A DNA stretch of 64,000 bases from Polytrichum commune (Eukaryota > Streptophyta > Polytrichopsida > Polytrichales > Polytrichaceae), in NCBI GenBank assembly GCA_950295325.1, contig OX485806.1, positions 21,826,001 through 21,890,000 on the forward strand, in the 5' to 3' direction. Both the position numbers and the translations under genes were made by a program. Every line of letters begins with the position of its first letter. Position 1 is the stretch's first letter. Under the pieces are notes generated by a model, which had not been told where the DNA came from, did no database searches, and worked only from the letters and a program-made list of their open reading frames with translations. Of the stretch, positions 42,070-53,294 are shown in pieces.

Positions 42070-42479
42070 GCCGTGAATCCAAATATCTTAGAATAAAAAG
42101 TAGCCATAAAAGGCATGTCTTTCACGGCTTAGGATAGCGCCTATTCTAAGAGTTTGGGGGGTTGGGCGGATAGACAATGGCCATCCGATCAACCACCTGT
42201 GCAACTAGGCCTAAAACAGCTCAAACGTTTTCAAATCCGCCTCCGGACCTAGGTTATTCATAGAATTTACTAGGTTGGGGTCCAAGACTCGTCTCCGCGG
42301 AAGGTGAGGACCGTCACGAACCAAAGACGGTATTAACCACCTACCGAGAGATGTATGAACTTTATAATTTCTACATAAATAAAGGACAACCGAATTATGC
42401 CCATAGGACTATACGTGGGTGCTAAAACCTAACGAAGAAATGACGTTAGGACCAACTCGCCGGGAAATAACCCGGCGAG
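42070..42479 (+). ncRNA. Structured 3' UTR of the R-type element
   Basis: Four perfect or near-perfect stems can be drawn. GCCGTGAA (42070-42077) pairs with TTCACGGC (42121-42128). CTTAGGATAG (42128-42137) pairs with CTATTCTAAG (42141-42150), with one wobble. CCTAACG (42428-42434) pairs with CGTTAGG (42444-42450). CTCGCCGGG (42456-42464) pairs with CCCGGCGAG (42471-42479). R2-type RTs recognise a folded 3' UTR, so this is a plausible binding element, but no specific structure is recognised. Confidence 0.6.
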
Positions 42480-42614
42480 GCCTCGGTAAGCCGTCTAAGG
42501 GGGCCCCCCCCGCACTAAGGGACAGTAGCGCAAGTTCTGGAATGGAAACGGCAAAAGGGATTAACTACTAAAGATACCTACCCCCCGTACGACCACCCCC
42601 CGAACCCCGTGTGA

Positions 42615-44840
42615 CATACATGTTCACTCTTGTTAGGGTTTACATTTGGGTTTTATGATTTTGCAAATTGAATGCTCTTAGAACTCTTATGGCTCCCTTG
42701 AGTTTTGCTCTTCGGATTGTGGATAATTTAATTCTCATGTCTGTGTTTGTTTGATGTAATCGTTGAGTTACATGGTATGGATGAAAGAACGCTCAATGCC
42801 TTGCTCTTTGGAACGTGAAAGTGAATGGCATATGTAACAAAGGTTCATAGATTTCATGATTTATATTTTGTATATATAGTGGAGGCATTTATCACATTAA
42901 ATTATAAAGATCAATTTAAATACATGAATCCATTTTCTAGCATGCCTTTCGTACGTATACATTTTTTTCTTCTTTATAAATCTCTCGTATATAGGGGGTT
43001 TCATTTGATAGTGACCCATGCACGATATTTAGGATCCATTCAAGAGTGCACCCCCCAGGTCTCCTTTTAAGCATTTGATCACATTCTCTATCATATATAG
43101 GTGAGCATGCCTTAATATTTGTTGGGTCATGTTGGTAAGTGAAAGAAATGAAAGAGTACATTTCAACACACCTTAGCATCTAGTTTTTTGGCATTGTATG
43201 AAAATTCTATGGATTTTCAAAGTGTTTATTATAGGTATGTCCAAATCCAACCCTAGTACGGTTCAAACGGTGTTTATTGCCAAGAATTTATTCATGTCGC
43301 TTTTGGGTGATGGTCACAATTACACATAAGCTTGGTTATCATAGGGGTAAAGACTTGTTCATCCGTAGGATGTAACTCATAATAATTTGACCTCACAACA
43401 ATGCCATTGAAGTTAGGACAATGATGGCTGATAAATCGGATGTGACTAGCACATCTACAATCAATTTTCGATAAATCTTAGGATCCTCTTTTGTACATCT
43501 ACCTCTAGTGTAAATCATGAATACCTCCCCCGATGAAAAGTATGTGCCCTACATCATTTATGGTATTTAGTGTGACGTACACTATTTGCAAATGGCCTAA
43601 ATTAGATGCTTAGAGGTCTCAAAATGTCATGCCTGCTAATTGTCAATATGATTTCATTTGTCAACATAATCAACTTCTTTAAGTGAAAAAATATCTATGT
43701 TATGACATTTAGAGTAGCACATAGGGATACTTTAGATAACAGTCCCGCGTTTTAGTATGCAAGGGGAAGATATTTTTGAGTACTAAAGGCAAGTGTCATG
43801 TGTTTACATTTTCGTATGCAAGAGGAAGATATTTTTGAGTATACTAATGCCAAGTGTCATTTGTGTAAACTTTAGTCAACTTGTAGACAATTGTGTAACA
43901 TAGGCATGCACCTCCTTTACATTATTGAACATACTCTTGTCAAGTTATTACTAAGTGCACTTGAACGCCAAGTGTCATGAGGTGGCACTTATGATGAAGT
44001 TTTAATCATTAGTGTAACCTACGGTAAGTGACACTAGTACACATGTGACACTAAATACCATAAACAATGTAGTGCCCCAAATGATTTCCGTATCTACTCT
44101 TACGTGGCTTTATACTTCGTATGAAGAGTGTGCACGTGGAGGGTGGACTCTCCATGCCACATACGAGCTAACGTGAGTGTAAGAAGGGGTATTATGTGAG
44201 GCATTAGAATACACAATATACATAAGGGAGAGGTATTGATTTTCTTACACTTCCAAAAAAGCTATTAATTTTTTAGAAGTATTTAAGGTAGTTGTACATA
44301 AGGGGGCCTTGAAGTTTGGAGAAAAACTTGACAATAGATGTGTTAGTTTCATCCACTATTGTCATATGGTAACAATCCTCAATGACTACCATGTCCATTC
44401 TTATTAGGGTTTGCACTTTTGATTCTAGGTGTTTGAAAACTAGAGGGTCTTGGAGTGCTCATGGGCTCCCTTTACTTTTGCACTCCATGTTGTGCCTAAG
44501 TTACTATGCTTTTGTCTTTGTTTGTTTGATGCAATTGTTGGATTCCATGCCATGAACGAAAAAATGATCAATGATTTTCTCATTGGAAAGTGAAAGTGGA
44601 TTTCATAAGTAATAAAGGTGTATCTAAATCATAATTTATATCTTGTAGATGTAGTGGAGCATTACCACATTAAATCAAAAAGCTCAGTATAATTACATGA
44701 GTCCATTTTTCTAGGATGCAATTAGTATATAAATGTTTTTCTATATAAACTTCTCATATATATGGGGTTTGATCTCAAAGTGACCCATTCACGTCATTTA
44801 GGTTTCCAATGAAGAGTCTCACCCCCAGGGAGTATGTCCC
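42615..44840. repeat. Duplicated spacer: the nest's right flank and an empty related copy
   Basis: 42630-43080 resembles 44385-44840 (for example TTAGGGTTT...TGTTTGTTTGATG...ATTGTTGGA/ATCGTTGAG, then the phrase ending GGGTTTGATCTCAAAGTGACCCA). The left flank 2060-2270 resembles 44220-44360. The second copy therefore spans the insertion point of the nest without the nest. No gene is seen. Confidence 0.75.
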
Positions 44841-44854
44841 CCCCCCCCCCCCCC
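44838..44854 (+). repeat. Poly-C tract (17 C)
   Basis: Homopolymer at the end of the duplicated spacer. Its length is assembly-sensitive. Confidence 0.9.
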
Positions 44855-45156
44855 TTCCTCTTGGATTTGAGTCTTCTTTCCAATGAGCTTTGACTTATTT
44901 TCCTAATAACTTAAGTAAATCTAGACTTATGCATGGATTGTAGACATTATGAAATTCTAGATGTGCACTTCTATCATCATACCCTATGATAGAAAGGACA
45001 GCTATTATTTCTAGATGTGGACTACATCACTAGTTGTAGCATATGTTAGTTGCATGCACAATGTGTTATTTGTGTAAGAAATAAAATGCATGTCTAGAGG
45101 AAATATTTGATAATATTGCTTCTCATAATATGTATATTTAAGGTTGTCATCTTTTC

Positions 45157-45190
<34 letters not shown>

Positions 45191-48008
45191 GTGCATGTGC
45201 CAATGTGCAAAAAATACTCTAAGATACATTATTAGAGGAGTGGACATATATAATTAAATCCTAGTTATTCAGTTATCATATCTGAATGCTCGGAGACGGA
45301 GGCTAAGAATGTAAACTCTCACAATGAAACACGGAAGCAGTAAATGCTCTTTACTATGAGGTATGGTAACAAGGAACCCGTGTTAAACACCATTTCAAAT
45401 GCTCTTTACTTGGAGCGGTACACAAAACATGTCGATCAAACATTTGCTTAAACAACGACAAACTAAGACCCTAGCAAGGTACAAATGCACTTCATCATAT
45501 CTTGAAGGCGTGAGAGAGTTATTGTTGGAATGAAAGACTCGAAGTGTAACTCTCATCCATCAAACATAAGTACTTGACTCCCCTACATATTTGTGGTTAT
45601 ATCTCAAGTAACATTTACCAACTAATTTGGGGACTTTGAAACTAAAAATCATGATGTCAAATCAATTCAGAATAGCAACCTCCGGACTAAATTCTATTGA
45701 ATGGCTTTTATATTGGATGAATAATGAGGTATACTTGTGTGCAATAATTCCCTCTCACCCATCTTGAATACCATAATTACCAATGTACTAAATGAACTCT
45801 TGGTAATTAATGTAAATGGTGAGAGCACTTGTACCTTTTCACCTGGTGGTATATTGATAAAAGATCGTCCCAACAAAAAGCACAATCCCCATCTTGTTTA
45901 AACACATATTGATGAGTTTCATCCATGCTCCGTTTGTTAAGGTGCACTCATGTTGACTTTTATTCTATGCCAAAATATATAATGCACATAAGATTTGAGG
46001 GGTCTTAAGCAATATACGACTGCCATGTGTCAGTTTTACAAGAACAATAAATGTTTAGCAGCTGACACAGGAAGAAATTTACAGTAACTAAGAAAAATCA
46101 AGTTGGATTTGCAATAGATTTTATGTTGGTGACTTTCACCTCGATGTGGCTCAATGAATGGGGAAGACCGACCACTAGTGACAGATGAACCAGTTGAGAT
46201 TGAGAAATACCAAGTTGAAGTTCAAGACTTCAGGAAAATTACCGATCAATTTTGAGGAATGTATAGGATATTCTTCTAATTAATAAAGAAAAACCAAATG
46301 ATTGGAACATGTAACCGGTTGGAAGTGGAAACAATCAATTGACCGATCATGTCCAAAAATCTATGTGGACACTGATGTGGCTTTGACTTGAGGAGCCAAA
46401 AGAGCACGGCAACTTGCATCAGAATATCTTTTCTTACTGACGTCTGTTGGTGGTTTGCGAACTGACCAACTCTTGAATCATACTCTTGAATCACTCTGGT
46501 AAGTATGAACGTTCTTGAAATATGGTTCCTCTTATGAACACAATTCACAATTTCAAGTTTCTTGGCAGTTATTACAGCATTTGTATCCTATCTCCTGCTC
46601 AACGTAGTTCAGTTCACAACATTTCTTCAATGCCAAGAAAAAAAATTCTCTTTTGTCTTCCTGTTTGTTGATGCTATTATAATTCTTGGGATTACCTTTG
46701 CACATCTGGGATAGATCTTTGAGTCTCATTAGAGTTATGCGTAAAGTCTTAAGATCGAACTCCCATTGAATTGGCTAAAATGTGAGTATGAGAGCCTATC
46801 CATAAAGTCATGGCAAGTTTTCTTAAGGCTTAAATTAACATGCTCAAAGAGTGGTGTCGGACTATTAAAAATTGAATTTCTAGCTTGTCATACTAGGATG
46901 TAAATGACTCAACAAAACAACATAATTTGGGGTGGGGGACCTATATGACCATTCAATGAGCACAAGAATCTTCACTTTGATAATGAATAAGATATTCCTA
47001 CAAGCTCCAGAATTTATGAGAAAACTGGCTACGACCTCAATTTGGATTTGCTAACCATCTTCTACTAATTGCATGTTTCATATCCTAGGAGAAGTGGGCT
47101 AGTCGGAAAAAGTAACCATTCCAGACCCACCTACCTTAGTTTAGGGTTCACATCTGTCGTCTTAGGTTCACTCTAACCTACCTACATTATGACTGTCCAG
47201 AAATCACAACCACTGTTGGAAAGACCATATTCATTCAGACTTAAATATGTCGAAGACAACAAAGGCACAGGCACAACTCCCAATGGCCATTCAAGGAAAA
47301 GAGATTGACTCTGTGTCTCTAGATCATGACCAAACCAGGATGATCCCATCAAAGTTGACCGGTTGCAACTGCTGTGAGACCTGTGGCAATGTATACGACC
47401 TTTACATGTACTCAGAATAATTATTATAATTAGGGCAATCAACCCTTTAGAAAGATGGCCCATCCCCAAACACAATTTTCTATTTTTCATTCACTTAGTG
47501 AAGGAACACCTCAATCTGAAGTGAGTAGCTAACTCATTAAACCTCAAGATAAATTTTGACGAACCGTGGAACTCCCACTTTAACTTCACTAAACATAGTA
47601 ACAAGCCTCAGCTCTAGATCAGGTGGCACCTTCTAGGACAAGTACTACATCAAATGAATAACTCGCATATGATGGATCAAAACTTCTGCATATTGATATC
47701 CTAATACAGAGCTATTATGGTAGTTTGAACACTTAATTAAACTTACCCATCTGACATAATAAAATTTACTCTAACTTACTGTGAGGTCCACCTACTAACC
47801 ACTTACTGTAGGCACTAGACCTATCCATGCACCCCTGCCTTAAAACAGGGCCAGGTATAGGCAAATGGGCTTCTATTTAACATCGCTTAGAAAAGCAACA
47901 TCACCTCTTCTTTTCTTTTCTTTGATAATTTGAACACTTGTGACCACCTTGTTTTCACCCACGCAACACCACAAGGAACCGCAGCTTGGTTTCCAGTCAG
48001 CAACACTA
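44855..48008. other. Spacer between the repeats and FKBP42
   Basis: It contains a TA microsatellite (45161-45187) and no supportable gene. Short frames here have no domain continuity. The last 200-300 bases adjoining 48009 will include the 3' UTR of the FKBP42 gene on the minus strand. Confidence 0.6.
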
Positions 48009-51000
48009 TTAGTCCTTCTTAGACCTCTGAAACCTATTGAAAATTCTGAAGAGTGGCACAACCCACTGCCAAACCTTGGAATACCAATGTAAAGGATTGT
48101 GTTTTTGCACCGGGGGTGGAGTTGGTGAGGGTTTGAAAAGGCCCTTGTACATTTCCCGTTGCTTCTCATAGAGCTCCTTCTCTTGCTGCGCAATCGACCG
48201 CAACTCAAGCTTCACTGCCTTGTTATCTGGTTCCAGCTTCTGCGCCTTTTCGAGATCCTCCTTGGCAGCATCCGTTTGCCCTAACTCAGCTCGTGCTTTG
48301 CCTCGACGGAAAAGGGCCTTGGTGTTGTTCTTGTCTTCTGCCAGCACCTACACCCATATCCATATTGACTTCAGATTTCAGAAGACGAAAACAAGAGATG
48401 ATGACTCCAATGTTGCCACCAGCATGAAAACTGGTATTGCTTCACCTTCGAGTTGGTCTAAGTATATATGTAATCCCAAAACAGGCATCAGGGGAATTAG
48501 AGGGCCTCTGGATACTACTGCCTCCTTTCAAGGTAAAACACCTTGAATGCGCGCAGACAAGCCAGCCATCCACAATTGACTTCAGATTTTATATGAAGAG
48601 AAGAAGAAATGACTTAGATGTTGCCAACAGCATGAACTATGGTCTTGCTTCATCTTTGAGTTGGTCTAACTCTATATGTAATTGCAAAATGAGCATCACA
48701 AGATTTAGAGGGCCCTTGGAGACATTGACTCTTTTCAAAGGTGAACACCTTCAGCGGGCTTGCTCCAATCTCCCACATGGTTGGTTTAAAATATCCATTC
48801 ACCTGGATACCCATACTATGATTGGGTGGGCCAAAGTGGTAGGGTGCACCGGAAAACCAAGTGTTAGGAACGTCACCCACCCTAGCACTTTCAGCCTTAG
48901 GCAGCTTAACCTCAGAGTTCCCATGGGATCCAGGTTAAGGCCATGGGTATAAGCCAGCTTTTTCAAACTTTTATATAATACATTGCTTTCATGAGGCACC
49001 CAGCTGAGCTTCAGAGAAAATTGTATATGTCCCGGTTGGAACATATACAGTTTTCTCTACGGAACCACGGAACATCAACAGCACCACCATGCAGAGTGCA
49101 AATAGAATGATCATTTTCACCTCCTTTCTGAGTGTAAGCATAGCTTCCAGTATCGATTGACAACACGGATTTGCAGGTTAAAAAGATGTTTTGTAAACAG
49201 AATGACAAAATTACAATATCTCAGTGAGGGTCATCAACTACACCGTTGTATAGATATGAGATAGCTGAAGAATACCCTGATACACAGGCAAGAGCAGATC
49301 AAGAAAAGCACCTGCTGAAAAAACTTCGGTAGGATCATAAATGTCAGACATGAAAAGCTTACATACCACTGAACAGTGACCAATGGCTTCCTCAAAGCGG
49401 TGTATTTTCAGCATGCAGGCGGCAAGGTTCAGATGGCATGGATTCTTTACTGCATTTGCCATGTCCAGATACTTGCCAAAGAGTTGGAACATAAAGTCAT
49501 CTCCCATGTAAGCAAGAGCCTGCCAAAACCCACCATTAAGCACAGATGATTAGGATTTCTTTGACCTTAGGAGTTTCAGTGATCTAACAAGGGTCCATAT
49601 TAGCTGTGACTATGTTCTTCAGTGCAGGTAATAGTGACAAACGTTGCCAGTATATATATATATATATATTCTTTCTTTCTTTCTTTCTTTCTTTTTTTAA
49701 TTTTTTCTCCATGATATAGAAATTTTAAATTGAGACATTTAAAAACAATCATGGTATTTTCAGCTGCAAATGTTGTGAAAGGTGGATAGCGAGTCACCAT
49801 TTCATACTGTTGCATTGCTTCTGCTATCTTTCCCTCCTTGAAGAGCTCGTTACCGTCAACTTTCCGACGATCTGCAGCCTCAATTCGCTCCTCAACTGTC
49901 ATCTCCCCTTGTGGCCTTCCCTGTATGAATAACCAAGATCACAAATACAACAATCTTTTCATTAAATTTTCAAACACGCTTTTGGATGCACTCTTGTCAA
50001 TTGTATTACATCAGTTGTTCACTTCCAAACATGTAAAGCTTGTCGATACAAGTAAGTTGGCAGTATATTTGCAAGGTAGGTTAATAATAAAGTAGGTGTA
50101 GGAGCTTAAAATGAGATTATTAGCGATGTTATAGATTTCATAACTGCCATTGATACATTGCTTTTGAAAACCATCAAGAAAGGGAGGAACCTGTGGAAAC
50201 ACATACCTCTTGTGGCTCTTCAAAGCCAACGAGTTCAACTTCAAACATGACGTCTGCCATGGGAGGCACATTGGGGAAAGAAAAGCTGCCCTCTTTCCCA
50301 TATGCAAGCTTGTAGCTGACATGAAGGAGAGCCCGTTCACCTACTTTCATGCTTGCCACTCCAATTGCAAGCCCCTTGAGCACTCTCTTCTCTGAAAAAT
50401 AAGACACACCATTAGATTGCACTGATTCAAATCGAGACACTGTTTCCAAAGAGCTAGAGATAGACCAGAAAGCAGCTTCATGAATTCACAAGAAACCTAC
50501 ACCAAACATACCAGAAGCAAAACCTCGTGCATGTCCTGTACTCAACCACCGCAAGAACATCACAAATGGTAGTCACAAAATCTACTAAGTAAACCCTCTA
50601 TAGATTTCATCACCTCCCACTGACTGTTTAGGGAAATTCAAAACCTGTGATGTATTCTTACACAGCCAACAAACTTCCCAATCCAATTCTTAAACCTCAC
50701 ATCCAAAGATTCTACAGACTTGACAGATGGCTCAAGCCATTTGTCATTTCATGAAATTGGATGTCCATTTGTCAATCGCATGCAGACTTTCACATTCCGT
50801 ACTGTTCACACAATGGCTCAAGACCCGCACGCTGCAAATCAATAACTCCAATTGCCCAGCTATGTCACAGGACTGTGGAGTTGATGCAAATGCATTGAAT
50901 GTAATCTCACCATGGCCAAGACGAAGCTCCACGGGTTGTTGCTCACGCCATGTATCCTCAAATTTGTGGTTGGTGCTGCATGTCCATGCTCGATAGTGCA

Positions 51001-51986
51001 CTGCAAAGAAAAACAAAACAAGTTGTACACGCATGAAATTCAGACAAATGTCAATAAACAAATCCTTCAATGTGCAATGATGTGTGTTATATGTGGTGCC
51101 AAACAGCAATGAAGGTTGGCAATATGAGTTGAGTTAGGTTAGGTTACACACCGAAGCAGGTGGAATGCCTCGGAGGAGGACCAAGCTCCTGCCCTTCTTT
51201 CATAACTTGCTTACTCACACCCTCTTGCAACGTTTCCTTCTCCGATTCCACACTCGGAGGCATCGTTCCACCATCACTGTCTCCCATGGTGTTTCCATCC
51301 AGTACTTCTTCTTCATCGCCTGACCCCACACATCAACAAATTAACATCGTTGGGTAAGGGTTCAAATTCTACTAGAGTTGTCGAAAGTGCTCGACCATCA
51401 TAGCAAAGTAAACAAAAAGGTTCTGCAAATCAAACATCAACGATCAACTAACTTCTTCACCAACAGGGTGAGGAAATCTGCATGTCACCCCTGCTTCGCA
51501 CACACAAAACCCTATTTCCTCAACTTCCAATAATCAGTCGGACAATTTGACATCGATGTCACCGTGGCTAACATTAATTCTTCAAACAACGAGAACGTTT
51601 GTCTTCACAAGGACGATTATCTCACCATCAACAAACTTCTTCACCTACAGGGTGAAGAAATCTACGTGACACTCTGCTTCACAGACACAAAACCCTAATA
51701 ATCGGTACAGAAGTCTGAGAATTTGACATCGATGTTACCGCGGGCTTCCATAATTCTTCAAAAGACGATCTCTCTCTCGCTCTCTCTTCATAAGGATGAT
51801 CCTCTCACCATATGCGGTAGGCTTCTCGGCAGCATCTGCATTAATTTCCTGATCCTCCTCCTTCCCTATCTCGCTGAGCTTTTGGGTTTTCAACTCTGGT
51901 TCGGAGCCTGGATTGTAAATCTCGACAAGAGGAACCTCGGCCTCTAACTCCGATGATGCGGCTTGCGCTTCATCTTCGAGCCCCAT
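48009..51986 (-). CDS. TWD1: FKBP42 / TWISTED DWARF 1 orthologue, seven exons, 411 aa
   Basis: Exons, 5' to 3' on the minus strand: 51986-51809, 51319-51152, 51000-50911, 50391-50207, 49920-49798, 49519-49367, 48347-48009. All have GT/AG borders, and the phases add up to 1236 nt. An acidic N-terminus is followed by the FKBP domain (STCFVHYRAWT, EDTWREQQP, LAIGVASMKVGERALLH, YGKEGSFSFPNVPPMADVMF), TPR repeats (about residues 210-330; KVDGNELFKEGK, NLAACMLK, KALFRRGKARAELGQ), a basic/coiled stretch and a C-terminal hydrophobic anchor (WYSKVWQWVVPLFRIF). In Arabidopsis this membrane-anchored immunophilin binds HSP90 and ABCB auxin transporters and guides their trafficking; its FKBP domain is regarded as lacking normal isomerase activity. 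The protein is somewhat longer than the 365-aa Arabidopsis one, mainly at the N-terminus. No lesion is seen. Confidence 0.95.
48357..48770. repeat. Tandem duplication (~210 bp) in the last FKBP42 intron
   Basis: TTGACTTCAGATTT...GAGTTGGTCTAA...TATATGTAAT...TTAGAGGGCC recurs at about 48366-48545 and 48579-48750, diverged. It is intronic (48348-49366) and leaves the splice sites intact. Confidence 0.8.
49650..49693 (+). repeat. TA and TTTC microsatellites in an FKBP42 intron
   Basis: A TA run (49650-49669) is followed by TTTC repeats (to about 49693), within the intron 49520-49797. Confidence 0.9.
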
Positions 51987-53294
51987 CTCTCACTCAGGTT
52001 CTCTATTTACACGTAACCCTGCAATCGAATCCTACAATGAATGCATCAAAAACCCACATGTGAAATAGGGTCAAACTACCATGTTAGGCAGAGTCCCCCC
52101 AATGCACAATCACCGAAAAGCGGATGATGACGACGACGATGTGATGATGATGATGGTGGTGCTATTTTATTGAATCGACAAGAGGACATTCTGTTTTACA
52201 TTACAACTTAACTTACTTGCATCGATCGGAAGCTGCCTGGGAACTCTTCCTCCCTAAATATAATCAATTCCACAGGTGTTGGAACTTGGATCCACCTCCG
52301 CAACAATGTGAACTATGTACTTATAGGAACTTATCTGGCCGCCAGCCTGGTCACGTGCATTTCATTTTGACTTTCCGACAACAAGAACATACCAAACCGT
52401 GCACCAGAACTATCTCCTACTATCGCGCGCTCGTCAGACTTGGACAGATACTGATGAATTATTTGCACCGTGTCTGAAAAGTGGCCAAATTGTTTCTGTC
52501 CATGCAAGTGAGCGCAGTAGCTTAATCCGGTGGCTTTATGATTGCATGGAAACCATGTCAAAGTTGCAATCTGTTGAATTTTTGCAACATGACTGGAAAA
52601 TTGGTTAGTTGATTCTGTCCATGTGAGTGTGCAGTAATCCGGTGGCTTTTGAATGCAAGAAAACAATGTCACGAGCTGCAATACATCTACTGTTCAGTGT
52701 TGATTGCTTCCATTCAAGTTCTTCAGAGGACACTTATTATGGACATATGTAACCATGATCGCATTTTACTGATACTGATACAGATACAAAAAGCTAATTA
52801 TTTGTTTAGGGATGGATGTGTTTTTCGGAGCTGATTATTTTGAAAAATCCTTGTGGAAAATATTAAATACATGCTGATTTGTAGCTGATGAGAGTCACTG
52901 TGGGAGTCGATGGCAGTGATGCTTTTGGTTCACAAAAGAATGAACTCAATGAAGAGGAGGGACACAACATATGGAAAGAACTCAATGCAAATTACGTCTA
53001 CACCGCTTCAACGACTGACCTCAGTTAGGTCTCTTATGTGCTTTCAGAGTTGAGACCCCTGACAGAACAAATAAGGGGTGCAGGATCAAAGCCTTGGTAA
53101 CTTAATTTTTTTTGTACAAATAAGCTGCAGCTGTGTGAGGGCACAACTCATCCCACTATACAATGTTAACCACTCTGGCTTTCCACAATTATGCTGAATC
53201 TTTCTTCTACTGATGATAAAATTATATGTCTCTAAAATATGAGCTCTAATGCCCTGTTTACAGTTGAATGGACCGGAATACCCTCAAAATTATC
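51987..53294. promoter_or_regulatory. Intergenic region: FKBP42 promoter side and PRXL2-like 3' side
   Basis: It contains the upstream region and 5' UTR of FKBP42 (minus) from 51987 rightwards, a GAT/GAC-rich microsatellite at about 52125-52160, and the 3' flank of the PRXL2-like gene. No other gene and no clear TATA box could be assigned. Confidence 0.5.

Larger units (their letters stand above)
2275..42614 (+). mobile_element. R2/NeSL-like non-LTR retrotransposon, split into 5' and 3' parts by nested insertions
   Basis: The left part (2275-4535) carries a 25S-rRNA-like leader, a GC-rich UTR and a reverse transcriptase. The right part (41532-42614) carries the end of a restriction-like-endonuclease-type domain and a hairpin-rich 3' UTR. 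Sequence left of 2275 and right of 42614 joins to match a second genomic copy at about 44220-44840, so everything between behaves as an insertion. The octamer CATACATG at 2267-2274 and 42615-42622 is a candidate TSD. No poly(A) tail is seen at the 3' end. Roughly 300 residues expected between the RT thumb and the endonuclease are missing, so a deletion accompanied or followed the gypsy insertion. Assignment to the RLE clade is by motif reading only. Confidence 0.65.

Noticed and set aside
45694-45885. Minus-strand peptide with KMGERELLHTSIPHYS, resembling an FKBP segment
   Set aside because: The match is very short with no flanking exon-like continuity. It could be a decayed FKBP exon but cannot be supported.
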